From Chitinophaga sp. XS-30 (lineage in GTDB: Bacteria > Bacteroidota > Bacteroidia > Chitinophagales > Chitinophagaceae): 64,000 nt of DNA. The translations under genes were made by a program, and so were the position numbers. Below, piece after piece: positions 35,941-44,463 of the stretch (position 1 is its first letter; each line of letters opens with the position of its first letter). The stretch spans positions 4,710,032-4,774,031 of the forward strand of contig NZ_CP043006.1 of the NCBI RefSeq assembly GCF_008086345.1, written 5' to 3'. The notes beneath the pieces are model-generated. The model ran no database searches. It was given only the letters and a program-made list of their open reading frames with translations, and was not told the DNA's origin.

Positions 35941-36470
35941 AAGCCGCCTGGAAAGGCATACAGACAGACAAAACCGCACAAGCGCCGCTGCGCGCCATGC
36001 TGCAGGAAAACAGGCATCCCGTGCTGAAAAGCATACGCAGGCAAATGATCATCGAGATCGTGGCCTTCAGCGCCATCCTCCTGGTGTATTACGACTTCTT
36101 TGACGGCGACAGGAGGCCATTCTACCTCAACCTGCTACTGGCGGGCGCGCTGCTGTTCGCCATCGTCCACAGCATCACCGGCTACCGGCTGGCCCGCAGG
36201 AAGATCGCGGGCGATAACCTGCGGCAGGCGCTGGAAAAGGCACTTTCGTCTTTACAACGTTTCGCCGTTATATCCGTAACATCCAGGATCACTACAGCGG
36301 TCTGCCTGCTGCTTTTCTTCTGCGCCACGATAACTTTTAATGCTGCGAAATATTTGCTACTGGCCGGTTTGATCGTTGTGCTTGTCATACAGGGATGGAT
36401 CCTGGTCAGGATGTGGGCGAAAAGGATACGGCAGTTGCGGTCAACCATCGGATCATTGAAGGAGGGTTGA
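35928..36470 (+). CDS. Membrane protein, candidate anti-sigma partner
   Basis: 180 aa, ATG 35928. A cytoplasmic helical head (MDQLKAAWKGIQTDKTAQAPLRAMLQENRHPVLKSIRRQ) precedes four hydrophobic segments: about 40-56 (MIIEIVAFSAILLVYY), 66-82 (YLNLLLAGALLFAIVHSI), 118-136 (ITTAVCLLLFFCATITF) and 141-160 (YLLLAGLIVVLVIQGWIL). The W-K-IQ head followed by membrane helices is frequent in Bacteroidota genes that overlap ECF sigma genes, so an anti-sigma role is inferred from position. I see no HxxxCxxC zinc motif. Confidence 0.7.
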   Translation: MDQLKAAWKGIQTDKTAQAPLRAMLQENRHPVLKSIRRQMIIEIVAFSAILLVYYDFFDGDRRPFYLNLLLAGALLFAIVHSITGYRLARRKIAGDNLRQALEKALSSLQRFAVISVTSRITTAVCLLLFFCATITFNAAKYLLLAGLIVVLVIQGWILVRMWAKRIRQLRSTIGSLKEG

Positions 36471-36627
36471 TGCTGTAACAGGTGTTCATACGGTCAGTTG
36501 GATGCTGCAACAGGCGTTCATACGGTCAATTGGATGCTGCAACAGCCATCCATCCGGTCAGTTGAATGCTGCAACCGGCGTTCATACGGTCAATTGGGTG
36601 CTGCAACAACCATCCATCCCGTCATGG
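36468..36627. repeat. Five 32-bp tandem repeats, alternating two types
   Basis: Copies begin at 36468, 36500, 36532, 36564 and 36596. Type A (copies 1, 2, 4) contains GCTGCAACAGGCGTTCATAC or near variants. Type B (copies 3, 5) has CATCCATCC in place of GTTCATAC. All share G-ATGCTGCAAC...GGTCA. Alternation gives a 64-bp higher period. There are no unique spacers. The first copy overlaps the stop codon of the preceding gene, and the array ends 31 nt before the TetR promoter. Confidence 0.85.
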
Positions 36628-36658
36628 GAACAGGAGCAAAATAGCATCAAAGAAATAT

Positions 36659-36689
36659 TTTGTAAATAATACCGATTGGTATATTTTTG
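36659..36689 (+). promoter_or_regulatory. TetR-gene promoter with embedded palindromic operator
   Basis: TTTG (36659-36662), 19-nt spacer, TATTTTTG (36682-36689): an exact Bacteroidota promoter. ATACCGATTGGTAT (36669-36682) is a near-perfect palindrome filling the spacer, matching the operator upstream of the SDR gene at 37312. Repressor binding here would block the promoter, so the TetR gene is likely autoregulated. Confidence 0.8.
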
Positions 36690-36711
36690 TATCGCAAAGT
36701 CACCCATCCAT

Positions 36712-37296
36712 ATGAACAAAGGAGAAAAAACAAGGCAGTTCATTATAGAAAAAACGGCGCCCATCTTCAACGTGAAGGGCTACGCCGGAACTTCCCTGTC
36801 CGATATGACGGAGGCGACCGGCCTTACTAAAGGCAGTATTTACGGGCATTTTGCAAATAAGGATGAGGTAGCGCTTGCGGCATTCGACTACAATCTTCAG
36901 CAAGTGATGCAGACGGTGCGGAGGGAGATGGAACAGAAAAACACCATCCGGGAAAAGCTGGCGGTATTCATAGCCGTATATAACAATTTTCTGAAACAGC
37001 CGCTGCATGGTGGCTGTCCCATTCTGAACACAGCCGTGGAAGCGGATGACACGCATCCCGCACTCCGGAAAAAGGCCGCGGATGCGATCCACAACTGGAA
37101 GAAGATGCTCGTACAGCTGATCGAAACAGGGATAAAACAGCAGGATATCTCCCCCACTGTTCATGCGGAGCAGCTGGCGCTGACCATTATTGCCACTATT
37201 GAAGGCGCCATGATGATATCGAAACTGACCGGCAAGCCGGCCTATCACAAACTGATCATGGCTTCCGTTGAAAACATGGTCAAATATCCCGGCTGA
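36712..37296 (+). CDS. TetR-family transcriptional repressor
   Basis: 194 aa from ATG 36712. N-terminal HTH (residues 1-50: EKTRQFIIEKTAPIFNVKGYAGTSLSDMTEATGLTKGSIYGHFANKDEVALAAF), then a C-terminal ligand-binding helical domain with LHGGCPILNTAVEADDTHPALR, typical of TetR_C repressors of SDR or reductase genes (YxaF/LmrA-like). The identical half-site ATACCGA in its own promoter and in front of the SDR gene points to repression of both. The ligand is probably an electrophile or aldehyde handled by the SDR, which is inference. Confidence 0.92.
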   Translation: MNKGEKTRQFIIEKTAPIFNVKGYAGTSLSDMTEATGLTKGSIYGHFANKDEVALAAFDYNLQQVMQTVRREMEQKNTIREKLAVFIAVYNNFLKQPLHGGCPILNTAVEADDTHPALRKKAADAIHNWKKMLVQLIETGIKQQDISPTVHAEQLALTIIATIEGAMMISKLTGKPAYHKLIMASVENMVKYPG

Positions 37297-37301
37297 TTTT
37301 T

Positions 37302-37333
37302 TTTGCTTAAAAATATACCGATCGGTATATTAT
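37302..37333 (+). promoter_or_regulatory. Operator/promoter of the SDR gene
   Basis: A 20-bp perfect palindrome with half-site AATATACCGA spans 37312-37331. A TTTG at 37302-37305 and TATATTAT at 37326-37333 (20-nt spacing) may be the -33 and -7 elements, with the palindrome between and over them. Same half-site as in the TetR promoter at 36669. Confidence 0.75.
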
Positions 37334-37354
37334 CATTATATAAAAAACAAAAAC

Positions 37355-38098
37355 ATGAAAACAACGAACAACACGGTATTGATAACAGGCGGCAGCGCGG
37401 GTATTGGCCTTGCGATGGCCCGTTTATTCGTGGCAAACGGCAACCGGGTGATCATCACCGGCCGCAATGCAGAACGGCTGCAGGCTGCGGCGGCAGAGCT
37501 GGAAAATGTAACGGCCATCGTTTGCGACGTGAACAGCGAAGCAGATGTACAGCAGTTGACAGACCGGGTGCAGCGGGACTTCCCGGAGCTTAACATCCTC
37601 ATCAACAATGCCGGCACGGCATACGCCTATACCTTGTCCGCCGGTTCCCTGGCGGCGGAAAAGGCAAAAGACGAGATGCTGACCAACTACTTCTCCGTGA
37701 TCCACCTCACTGAAAAGCTGCTGCCGGTGCTGCAGCAGGCAGCGGAAGCCGCTATTGTGAACGTATCTTCCATCGTGGCCTTTGTACCGTCCTCCGGCGT
37801 TCCTACTTATTCCGGCAGCAAGGCGGCGCTGCATTCCTATACCCAGTCATTACGCCTCTCGCTGGCAGGCAGTCCCGTGAAGGTATTTGAATTGATGCCC
37901 CCGCTGGTGAATACGGAATTTTCCAGGGCAATCGGTGGTGAGCACGGTATCCCCGCCGGCGTTGTTGCAGCGGAATTGCTGCAGGCATTGCAAACCGGGG
38001 TTTATGAGATACATGTCGGGCAAACAGCCGATATTTATCAGCTTTCCCGTTCAGCCCCCGCAGAAGCTTTACTGGCCATGAACAGCAGCATTCATTAA
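37355..38098 (+). CDS. Short-chain dehydrogenase/reductase (DltE-like)
   Basis: 247 aa from ATG 37355; the open frame to 37268 lies upstream of the operator and overlaps the tetR end. Rossmann glycine motif TGGSAGIGLAMARLF (about 10-24), NNAG (about 86-89), catalytic Ser in VSSIVAF, and YSGSKAALH for Tyr-x-x-x-Lys. It reduces or oxidises a carbonyl/alcohol with NAD(P)H; substrate unknown. Under control of the adjacent TetR gene. Confidence 0.9.
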   Translation: MKTTNNTVLITGGSAGIGLAMARLFVANGNRVIITGRNAERLQAAAAELENVTAIVCDVNSEADVQQLTDRVQRDFPELNILINNAGTAYAYTLSAGSLAAEKAKDEMLTNYFSVIHLTEKLLPVLQQAAEAAIVNVSSIVAFVPSSGVPTYSGSKAALHSYTQSLRLSLAGSPVKVFELMPPLVNTEFSRAIGGEHGIPAGVVAAELLQALQTGVYEIHVGQTADIYQLSRSAPAEALLAMNSSIH

Positions 38099-38120
38099 CA
38101 ATGAAAAAAAAATTTGAATA

Positions 38121-38128
38121 TACCTTTG
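38121..38128 (+). promoter_or_regulatory. Candidate -7 element of the fabF-like gene
   Basis: TACCTTTG matches TAnnTTTG exactly, 29 nt before the start codon at 38157. No clear -33 TTTG lies 19 nt upstream. CGGTACATTTATCGGTACA (38134-38152) carries a CGGTACA direct repeat in the leader. Confidence 0.45.
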
Positions 38129-38156
38129 CCGTTCGGTACATTTATCGGTACAATCC

Positions 38157-39416
38157 ATGAAAAAGATGAAACGAGTTGTTATTACAGGCCTGGGGGCCAT
38201 TACACCATTGGGAAATTCTGTCGATACCTTCTGGGAAAACATTGTAGCGGGCAAAAGTGGTGCAGGGCCTCTGACCAAATTTGATACAACGAAATTCAAG
38301 ACGCAATTCGGCTGTGAGGTAAATGGCTTTAATGCAGAGGACTATATTCCGAAAAAGGATATAAAGAAATATGACCTTTTTACGCAGTATGCTATCGCTG
38401 CCAGTGATGAGGCTATCCGGGATTCGGGGCTTGATTTCACAACGATGGAAGCCAGTGAGCGTTATGAGGTGGGGGTGATATGGGCTTCCGGCAATGGCGG
38501 CATCGGCACCTTCGAAGCGGAAGTGAGGGATTTTTATGCCGGCGACGGCACACCCCGCTTCAATCCTTTCTTTATCCCGAAGATGATCGCGGATATTGCC
38601 GCAGGCGTAATATCCATACGCCACCAGCTGCACGGCCCGAACTATTGTACCGTATCAGCATGCGCTTCTTCCAATACGGCCATCATTAATGCGTTCGATA
38701 CTATCCGGCTGGGCAAGGCTCTGGTCATGGTAGCCGGTGGCTCGGAAGCGCCCATCACGGCATCTTCCATCGGCGGGTTCAATGCCTCCCAGGCTTTATC
38801 CAAACGCAACGAAGCGCCACAACAGGCATCCCGTCCATTTGACAAGGACAGGGACGGCTTTGTGATCGGCGAAGGCGCCGGCGCCCTGATACTGGAGGAA
38901 TATGAGCACGCCGTTAAAAGAGGGGCCAGGATACATGCGGAGATCGTGGGCGGCGGTATGGCCGCAGATGCATTCCACCTCACCGGCACACCGCCGGACG
39001 GCCTGGGCGCTTACCTCGGCATTACCAAAGCCATGGCCGATGCCCAGATAAAACCGGAGCAGATCAGCTACGTCAATGCACATGCTACTTCCACCCCGCT
39101 GGGTGATATCGGGGAACTCAATGGTATCAAAGCAGCCTTCGGTGATGTATCCGTTCCCGTGAGCGCTACCAAGTCCATGACCGGCCATCTCCTCGGCGCC
39201 GCAGGCGCCATTGAAAGCATCATCAGCGTAATGGCCGTAAAACATGATATCATCCCCGCTACCATCAATACGGTCAACCTGGATGAGAACATTCCCGCAA
39301 GCCTGCAGATCGTGCTTGGCAAATCACTGCATCAGCCGGTGCATTATGCACTGAATAATACTTTCGGTTTTGGAGGGCATACCGCCAGCTCCATCTTTAA
39401 AAAATACAGCGCGTAA
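38157..39416 (+). CDS. fabF: 3-oxoacyl-ACP synthase II (FabF type)
   Basis: 419 aa, ATG 38157. Condensing-enzyme thiolase fold with catalytic C169 in NYCTVSACASSNTAI, His309 in NAHATSTPLGD, Lys339/His344 in SATKSMTGHLLGAAG, and the C-terminal FGFGGHTASSIF. It elongates acyl-ACP with malonyl-ACP in the cytosol. No acpP or other fab gene is adjacent, so it may be a secondary FabF copy rather than the main fatty-acid cluster member. It follows the SDR gene by 58 nt with its own probable promoter. Confidence 0.93.
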   Translation: MKKMKRVVITGLGAITPLGNSVDTFWENIVAGKSGAGPLTKFDTTKFKTQFGCEVNGFNAEDYIPKKDIKKYDLFTQYAIAASDEAIRDSGLDFTTMEASERYEVGVIWASGNGGIGTFEAEVRDFYAGDGTPRFNPFFIPKMIADIAAGVISIRHQLHGPNYCTVSACASSNTAIINAFDTIRLGKALVMVAGGSEAPITASSIGGFNASQALSKRNEAPQQASRPFDKDRDGFVIGEGAGALILEEYEHAVKRGARIHAEIVGGGMAADAFHLTGTPPDGLGAYLGITKAMADAQIKPEQISYVNAHATSTPLGDIGELNGIKAAFGDVSVPVSATKSMTGHLLGAAGAIESIISVMAVKHDIIPATINTVNLDENIPASLQIVLGKSLHQPVHYALNNTFGFGGHTASSIFKKYSA

Positions 39417-39435
39417 GCGAACGGATATCCGGAAT

Positions 39436-39505
39436 GAGGGGGGTGTTTCAGCAGTAATTTGATGAGTTTGAGAATCAAAATTACTTTTGACAACGCCCTC
39501 CTTTT
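39436..39505 (+). terminator. Long imperfect stem-loop after fabF
   Basis: AGTAATTTGAT (39453-39463) pairs with ATCAAAATTACT (39474-39485) around a 10-nt loop, with one bulged A. An outer arm GAGGG...TGTT (39436-39447) can pair with AACGCCCTC (39492-39500). CCTTTTAT follows, so it may act as a terminator. The size is unusual for one. Confidence 0.5.
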
Positions 39506-39770
39506 ATCCGGGAATTTTATCCGCAAATCTCATGAAGGCTGTTTTTACACACACAAGTTCCCTGCTCTTTAAAATACTTCCAACAATACCTCCTCTTAAT
39601 GATCTCCCAAGGCATTACATCATATTATCAATGAAAATATATATCACAAATACAACAATAGATCATTCATACAAACAACATTTTTGTATTTTACCGAAGA
39701 ATTAGCCATGTATCAACCAAAATTTTTCATCCATTGTTCCCACTTTTTATATTAATAAAATTTCTGTGTT
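39506..39770. other. AT-rich intergenic region upstream of the ATP-grasp operon
   Basis: With the hairpin it makes a 354-nt gap. The sequence is strongly AT-rich toward the gene start (for example ACATTTTTGTATTTTACCG at 39679-39697) and should hold the operon promoter. No clear TAnnTTTG with a -33 partner was fixed. No coding frame is supported. Confidence 0.5.
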
Positions 39771-41219
39771 ATGAGTCTGACCGCTTTACTGGATGAATAC
39801 AGTATAACAGATGGCATTTGGGACGAGATGTACGATACGCGGGATATCCGCCACCATTACAGTAAAGTGTTTGCCTCATTAAAACAGCTGGAGCTTTCCG
39901 CCCTCCAGGAGAAAGACAAGCTCGCCGGCGAATTGTTCATGAACCAGGGCATTACCTTCACCGTTTACAGCGACAATACCGGCATAGAACGCATTTTTCC
40001 TTTTGACATCATTCCCCGCATCATCACCGGCAGCGAATGGGATGTGGTGGAACGGGGGATCGCCCAGCGGCTGAAAGCACTGAACCTGTTCCTGAAAGAT
40101 ATATATTCAGATCAGCAGATCATCAAAGACAAGGTGGTCCCCGCATCGCTGATCGCCTCCTGCCCGCATTACAACCGCCATGTATTTGGCATCCGCGTAC
40201 CGCATGACATTTATGTGCACATCTCGGGAATCGACCTGATACGGGGCGAGGACGGGCTGTTCTACGTACTGGAAGACAACCTTCGTACGCCCTCCGGCGT
40301 TAGTTACATGCTGGAGAACCGGGAAGTGACCAAGCGCATTTTCCCCGACCTGCTGGTGACCAATCATGTGCGCAGGGTGAGCAACTATCCCCTGCTGCTG
40401 CATGAAATACTTTTGCAGATGGCTTCCACGCAGATATCCAACCCCACGGTGGTGCTGCTGACGCCGGGCATTTACAACTCCGCTTATTACGAACATGCAT
40501 TCCTTGCCCGCCAGATGGGCATTTCCCTGGTAGAAGGCCGGGACCTGGTGGTGGATAACCATAAGGTATATATGAAAACCACCAACGGTCTGAAACAGGT
40601 ACATGTGATCTACCGCCGGATCGATGATGATTACATCGACCCGCTGACATTCCGGCCGGACAGCGCACTGGGGGTATCGGGACTGATGAGCGCTTACCGG
40701 AAGGGCAACGTATCCATTGTAAATGCGCTCGGCAACGGCGTGGCAGACGACAAGGCGGTGTACGCCTATGTTCCGGCCATGATAAAATATTATCTCAATG
40801 AAGAGCCTGTGCTCTCCAACGTTCCCACTTATGAACTGGGTGACCAGGAAGCCCGGGAGCATGTATTCCGGAACATCGGGAAGATGGTGATCAAACGCAC
40901 CAACCAGTCCGGCGGATACGGCATGATCATGGGCAACAGCGTGCCGGAGGAAGAATGGGGCAAAGCCAGGGCAGAGATCGAAAAAGACCCGCGCAGCTTC
41001 ATCGCCCAACCGATCATCAAACTCTCCACCTCCCCCTGTTTCATAGACGGCATGTTTCAACCCCGGCATGTTGACCTTCGCCCGTACGCACTCTACGGCC
41101 CAAGAGGCGTGCAGATCGTTCCGGGCGGCTTAACCCGCGTTGCCCTGCGCAAAGGCTCCCTGGTGGTCAATTCCTCTCAGGGCGGCGGCAGTAAAGACAC
41201 CTGGGTGGTGGACTTTTAA
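39771..41219 (+). CDS. Circularly permuted ATP-grasp type 2 protein (DUF404/DUF407)
   Basis: 482 aa, ATG 39771. Family hallmarks: an opening DEMYDTRDIRHHYSKVFASL, IPRIITGSEWDVVERGIAQRLKALNLFLKDIY (about 83-113), GIDLIRGEDGLFYVLEDNLRTPSGVSYMLENREV (about 155-188), VIKRTNQSGGYGMIMGN and FIAQPIIKLSTSP. The fold is an ATP-grasp with permuted elements, predicted to form amide or peptide bonds. It is encoded with an alpha-E protein and a transglutaminase-like protein, a trio proposed (Iyer, Aravind and colleagues, 2009, amidoligase survey) to make or attach peptide-like modifications. Substrate unknown. 16 nt separate it from the next gene. Confidence 0.92.
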   Translation: MSLTALLDEYSITDGIWDEMYDTRDIRHHYSKVFASLKQLELSALQEKDKLAGELFMNQGITFTVYSDNTGIERIFPFDIIPRIITGSEWDVVERGIAQRLKALNLFLKDIYSDQQIIKDKVVPASLIASCPHYNRHVFGIRVPHDIYVHISGIDLIRGEDGLFYVLEDNLRTPSGVSYMLENREVTKRIFPDLLVTNHVRRVSNYPLLLHEILLQMASTQISNPTVVLLTPGIYNSAYYEHAFLARQMGISLVEGRDLVVDNHKVYMKTTNGLKQVHVIYRRIDDDYIDPLTFRPDSALGVSGLMSAYRKGNVSIVNALGNGVADDKAVYAYVPAMIKYYLNEEPVLSNVPTYELGDQEAREHVFRNIGKMVIKRTNQSGGYGMIMGNSVPEEEWGKARAEIEKDPRSFIAQPIIKLSTSPCFIDGMFQPRHVDLRPYALYGPRGVQIVPGGLTRVALRKGSLVVNSSQGGGSKDTWVVDF

Positions 41220-41235
41220 CAAGAAACAGATACTT

Positions 41236-42177
41236 ATGCTCAGCAGAATCGCAGATTCCCTCTTCTGGTTAAATCGATATATGGAGCGCGCAGACGGCAT
41301 GTTGCGCGTGGTTTCCACACACATTATATCCTTTCCTTCGATAAAGACGTGAGCGGCAATCCCACCTGGAAGCCTGTGCTGGAAATGTTCAGCACCATGC
41401 CGGAAGAAGAGATCGCCGTTATAGAAAGCAATACGGGGCTCGTACTGCAAACTCATTTCAGATACAGAAAATACCAACTCCCTGAAAATGATCCTCCACC
41501 GCGCCAGGGAAAACGCCCGCGGGGTGCAGGACCATATCACCAAAGAAGTATGGGAAGAAGTAAACTCCGTCTACCATCTGATGAACCAGCCCGGCATCAG
41601 CAACCGCCTGACCGGCGATCAGGCCATGGAAGTGCTGGACCTCTTCACAAGGCACAGCGTATTATACAACGGCATCACCCACATTACCATGGCGCGCGGC
41701 ACGGGATGGAGCTTTATGAACCTCGGCAAGTACATAGAAAGATGCCTGGAAGCTATTGTATTGATCAACAAACAATACCAGCTGATCCAATATAACTATG
41801 ATGAAGTGAAGGATATCATGCAGTGGCGTTACCTGCTGATGTCCCTCTCCGGTTATGAGCTGCACCTGAAAACATACGGTTCTTCCAACTATAATTACAA
41901 CGTGCTGCACCAGGTGCTGTTCAACGAAGAATTCCCGCACTCCGTACTGTACTCCCTCAGCCGGATAGAAAGGCACCTGAAGGAAGTAGCCAGCGGCAAC
42001 AGCTCCGAAAACAATGCTGCATTGCTCCGCTGCTTCGGACGGCTGTACAGCAAAGTGCGGTACAAGGACATGGAATCGCTCAACCCGCAAACTCTGCAAC
42101 AGTTCCTGGAAGAAATCCGGCTGGACCTCTTGCAGTTCACCAAACAGCTGACACAGCATTTTTTTTCTTACGCCTAA
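41236..42177 (+). pseudogene. Alpha-E domain protein (DUF403) with two frame-compensating indels
   Basis: ATG 41236 starts MLSRIADSLFWLNRYMERADGM, exact for the alpha-E family, but the frame then reaches a TGA at 41350. The expected THYILSFDKDVSGNPTWKPV is found two bases on (extra AT near 41321). That second frame holds until GLVLQ, where one extra A near 41450 returns to the first frame, giving LISDTENTNSLKMILHRARENARGVQDHITKEVWEEVNS to FSYA at 42177. With both indels removed the protein is intact, about 313 aa. The two insertions total 3 nt, so frames before and after agree. This may be a twin sequence error or a decayed gene. Partner of the ATP-grasp protein. Confidence 0.85.
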
Positions 42178-42187
42178 GCTTACAATT

Positions 42188-43126
42188 ATGCCTACATTCA
42201 AGATCCACCATATTACCAAATACGAATACGACAGGCCGGTCAGCGAGAGCATGAACGAAATAAAAATATTCCCCTACCAGTGCCGCGGACAGGAAACACT
42301 GCAGCATGATATGCTCATCACCGGCCAACCTGATGTGCAGACCTTTACGGATTACTGGGGAAACAAGACCGGCAGTTTCAACCTGCTGCCCGCCCACAAG
42401 GTCATGTCCATCGAAAGTAAACTGGTGGTGAGAACAACGGCCACTACGCAGCTGGACATCAACTTCCACACCGGTTTCGGACAGCTGAAAAAAGAAATGG
42501 AAGACAACCTGTATCTCATAGAACTGGCTACACCGGACAGGATCAGGTCCCAGCCCGAAATAGACCGGATCATCAGCACCATCCCGCCGCAATATGTGAG
42601 CGTAGCCGCTGTAGTGGAATATTGCAGCGAATACATCTACAAAAATTTCAAATACATCAAAGGCATCACCAATATTGAAACCACGGTGGATGAGATACTG
42701 CAGCACCGTTCCGGCGTTTGCCAGGACTTTGCCCACCTGATGCTCCAGATACTCCGGTGTTACCACGTCCCCGCCCGTTACGTAAGCGGGTATATTTGTC
42801 CGAATAAAGACGGGATGCGCGGCCAAGGCGCAACGCATGCCTGGGTGGAAGCCCTGATACCGGAATACGGCTGGGCGGGTATTGACCCTACCAACAACGT
42901 ATGGGTTACCAACAAACATGTAAAACTTTCCGTTGGAAGGGATTTTGCGGACTGCAGTCCGGTTAAAGGCACGTTCAAAGGCCCCGCGCGCCAGGTACTT
43001 ACGGTTACCGTATCTGTAGGTTATGAGAACGGTGACGTGTTTGAGGAGATCAACAATGTGCATTTGCCCGACCAGTTCAATTTACCGGAAGAGGAAGCGA
43101 TGGACGGGGTGTTTGCCGGGCAATGA
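42188..43126 (+). CDS. Transglutaminase-like cysteine peptidase-fold protein
   Basis: 312 aa, ATG 42188, 10 nt after the alpha-E stop. N-terminal bacterial transglutaminase domain (1-100: IHHITKYEYDRPVSESMNEIKIFPY, VMSIESKLVVRTT) and catalytic core with C178 in HRSGVCQDFAHLM, H218 in GATHAWVEALIPEYGW and D233 in IDPTNN. In this operon type it may cleave or transfer peptides made by the ATP-grasp partner. It has no signal peptide, so it is cytosolic. Confidence 0.93.
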   Translation: MPTFKIHHITKYEYDRPVSESMNEIKIFPYQCRGQETLQHDMLITGQPDVQTFTDYWGNKTGSFNLLPAHKVMSIESKLVVRTTATTQLDINFHTGFGQLKKEMEDNLYLIELATPDRIRSQPEIDRIISTIPPQYVSVAAVVEYCSEYIYKNFKYIKGITNIETTVDEILQHRSGVCQDFAHLMLQILRCYHVPARYVSGYICPNKDGMRGQGATHAWVEALIPEYGWAGIDPTNNVWVTNKHVKLSVGRDFADCSPVKGTFKGPARQVLTVTVSVGYENGDVFEEINNVHLPDQFNLPEEEAMDGVFAGQ

Positions 43127-43193
43127 GCGGCTTCAGTGAAGACGTGATCGCGCGCTGTTGACACATCCGCTGAAACATCCTTAAACATACAGA

Positions 43194-44444
43194 TCACTCC
43201 CTGATCTGCCCATCGCCGTATACCACCCATTTTTCCGTCACCAGCTTTTCCAGCGCAAAAGGCCCGCGGGCATGCAGCTTCTGGGTAGAAATACCGATCT
43301 CCGCGCCCAGTCCGAATACCCCGCCATCCGTGAACCGCGTGGACACGTTGACATATACGGCGGCGGCATCCACTTCATTCAGGAACCTTTCGGTAAGCGC
43401 TTTATCATTGGTAATAATGGCTTCAGAATGCCGGGATGAAAAACGGCGGATATGCTCCAGCGCTTCTTCCGCATTGTCCACCACTTTTACGGAACATTTG
43501 AAATCCAGGAACTCCCGGCCGAAATCTTCCGGTTTTGCCCTGGACAGCATGGGATATCCTGCTGCTTCAAGAATGGGGTATGCCGTTTCCTCGGCAAATA
43601 TCTCCACATCATGCGCCGCGAGGGACGGCGCTAGCAGTGGCAGGAAATCCTTTGCCACAGCGCGGTCTACCAGCACCGTGTCCAGCGCATTGCAGACAGA
43701 GGGGCGGGAGACCTTGGCATTGGTCACGATACCCGCCGCCATAGCCAGATCGGCCGTGCTTTCCACATAAGTGTGGCAAACCCCTGCTCCGGTTTCGATC
43801 ACCGGCACACGGGAGTTTTCCCGTACATATTCGATCAGCTGCTGGGAACCTCTGGGGATGAGTATGTCGATGTATTTTACGGCCGTGAGCATTTCCGCTA
43901 TAAACGCGCGGTCCGTGGGCAGCAGCTGCACGGCTTCGGGATCGCTTCCTGCTTCCTGCAGGGCTTCACGGATGATGCTGACGAGCATGGTATTGGTGTA
44001 AAAGGCATCGGTACCGCCTCTCAGCACGCAGGCATTGCCGGAGCGGATGCAAAGCGCGGCCACATCTACCGTTACATTGGGACGGGATTCATAGATAACG
44101 CCTACTACGCCGAGCGGAACGGTTTGCTTGCGCACCAACAAGCCGTTGTCCAGTCTTTTTTCCGATATCACCTGGTTGGACGGATCAGGCAGCAATGCAA
44201 TGTCCTCCAGGCTCTGCGCCAGGGCAAGAATACGCGCTGTGTTCAACAGGAGACGATCTTTCTTCGGGTCCGTATCCGGCATCCTGTCCAGGTCCTTCCT
44301 GTTCTCCGTAATGATCGCATCCGTTTGCGCAACAAGCTTTTTCCCCAATGCCTTCAGCAGGGATTGCTTTTCCGCATCCGGCAGGGATTTGATCCCGCGG
44401 GTGGCTAACTGCGCTTTTTCCAGCAAGGGTAATATCGATTCCAT
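43194..44444 (-). CDS. proA: Glutamate-5-semialdehyde dehydrogenase (proline biosynthesis)
   Basis: 416 aa, ATG at 44444. NADP-dependent reduction of gamma-glutamyl phosphate. Visible ProA features: LGVVGVIYESRPNVTVDVAALCIRSGNACVLRGG (about 111-144), DILIPRGSQQLIEYV, active-site C251 in SRPSVCNALDTVLVD, and HSEAIITNDKALTERFLNEVDAAAVYVNVSTRFTDGGVFGLGAEIGISTQKLHARGP split over residues 355-410. It is the second gene of the proBA operon, 19 nt after proB. Confidence 0.96.
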   Translation of the reverse strand: MESILPLLEKAQLATRGIKSLPDAEKQSLLKALGKKLVAQTDAIITENRKDLDRMPDTDPKKDRLLLNTARILALAQSLEDIALLPDPSNQVISEKRLDNGLLVRKQTVPLGVVGVIYESRPNVTVDVAALCIRSGNACVLRGGTDAFYTNTMLVSIIREALQEAGSDPEAVQLLPTDRAFIAEMLTAVKYIDILIPRGSQQLIEYVRENSRVPVIETGAGVCHTYVESTADLAMAAGIVTNAKVSRPSVCNALDTVLVDRAVAKDFLPLLAPSLAAHDVEIFAEETAYPILEAAGYPMLSRAKPEDFGREFLDFKCSVKVVDNAEEALEHIRRFSSRHSEAIITNDKALTERFLNEVDAAAVYVNVSTRFTDGGVFGLGAEIGISTQKLHARGPFALEKLVTEKWVVYGDGQIRE

Positions 44445-44463
44445 AACGTTCAGTTCTGTTTAA

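Noticed and set aside
36468..36627. Possible CRISPR array
   Set aside because: The five units are contiguous and alike across their whole length; there are no unique spacers and no cas genes.
42137..43063. 308-aa minus-strand open frame over the transglutaminase gene
   Set aside because: The plus strand has the complete catalytic triad and operon position; the antisense frame has no family character.
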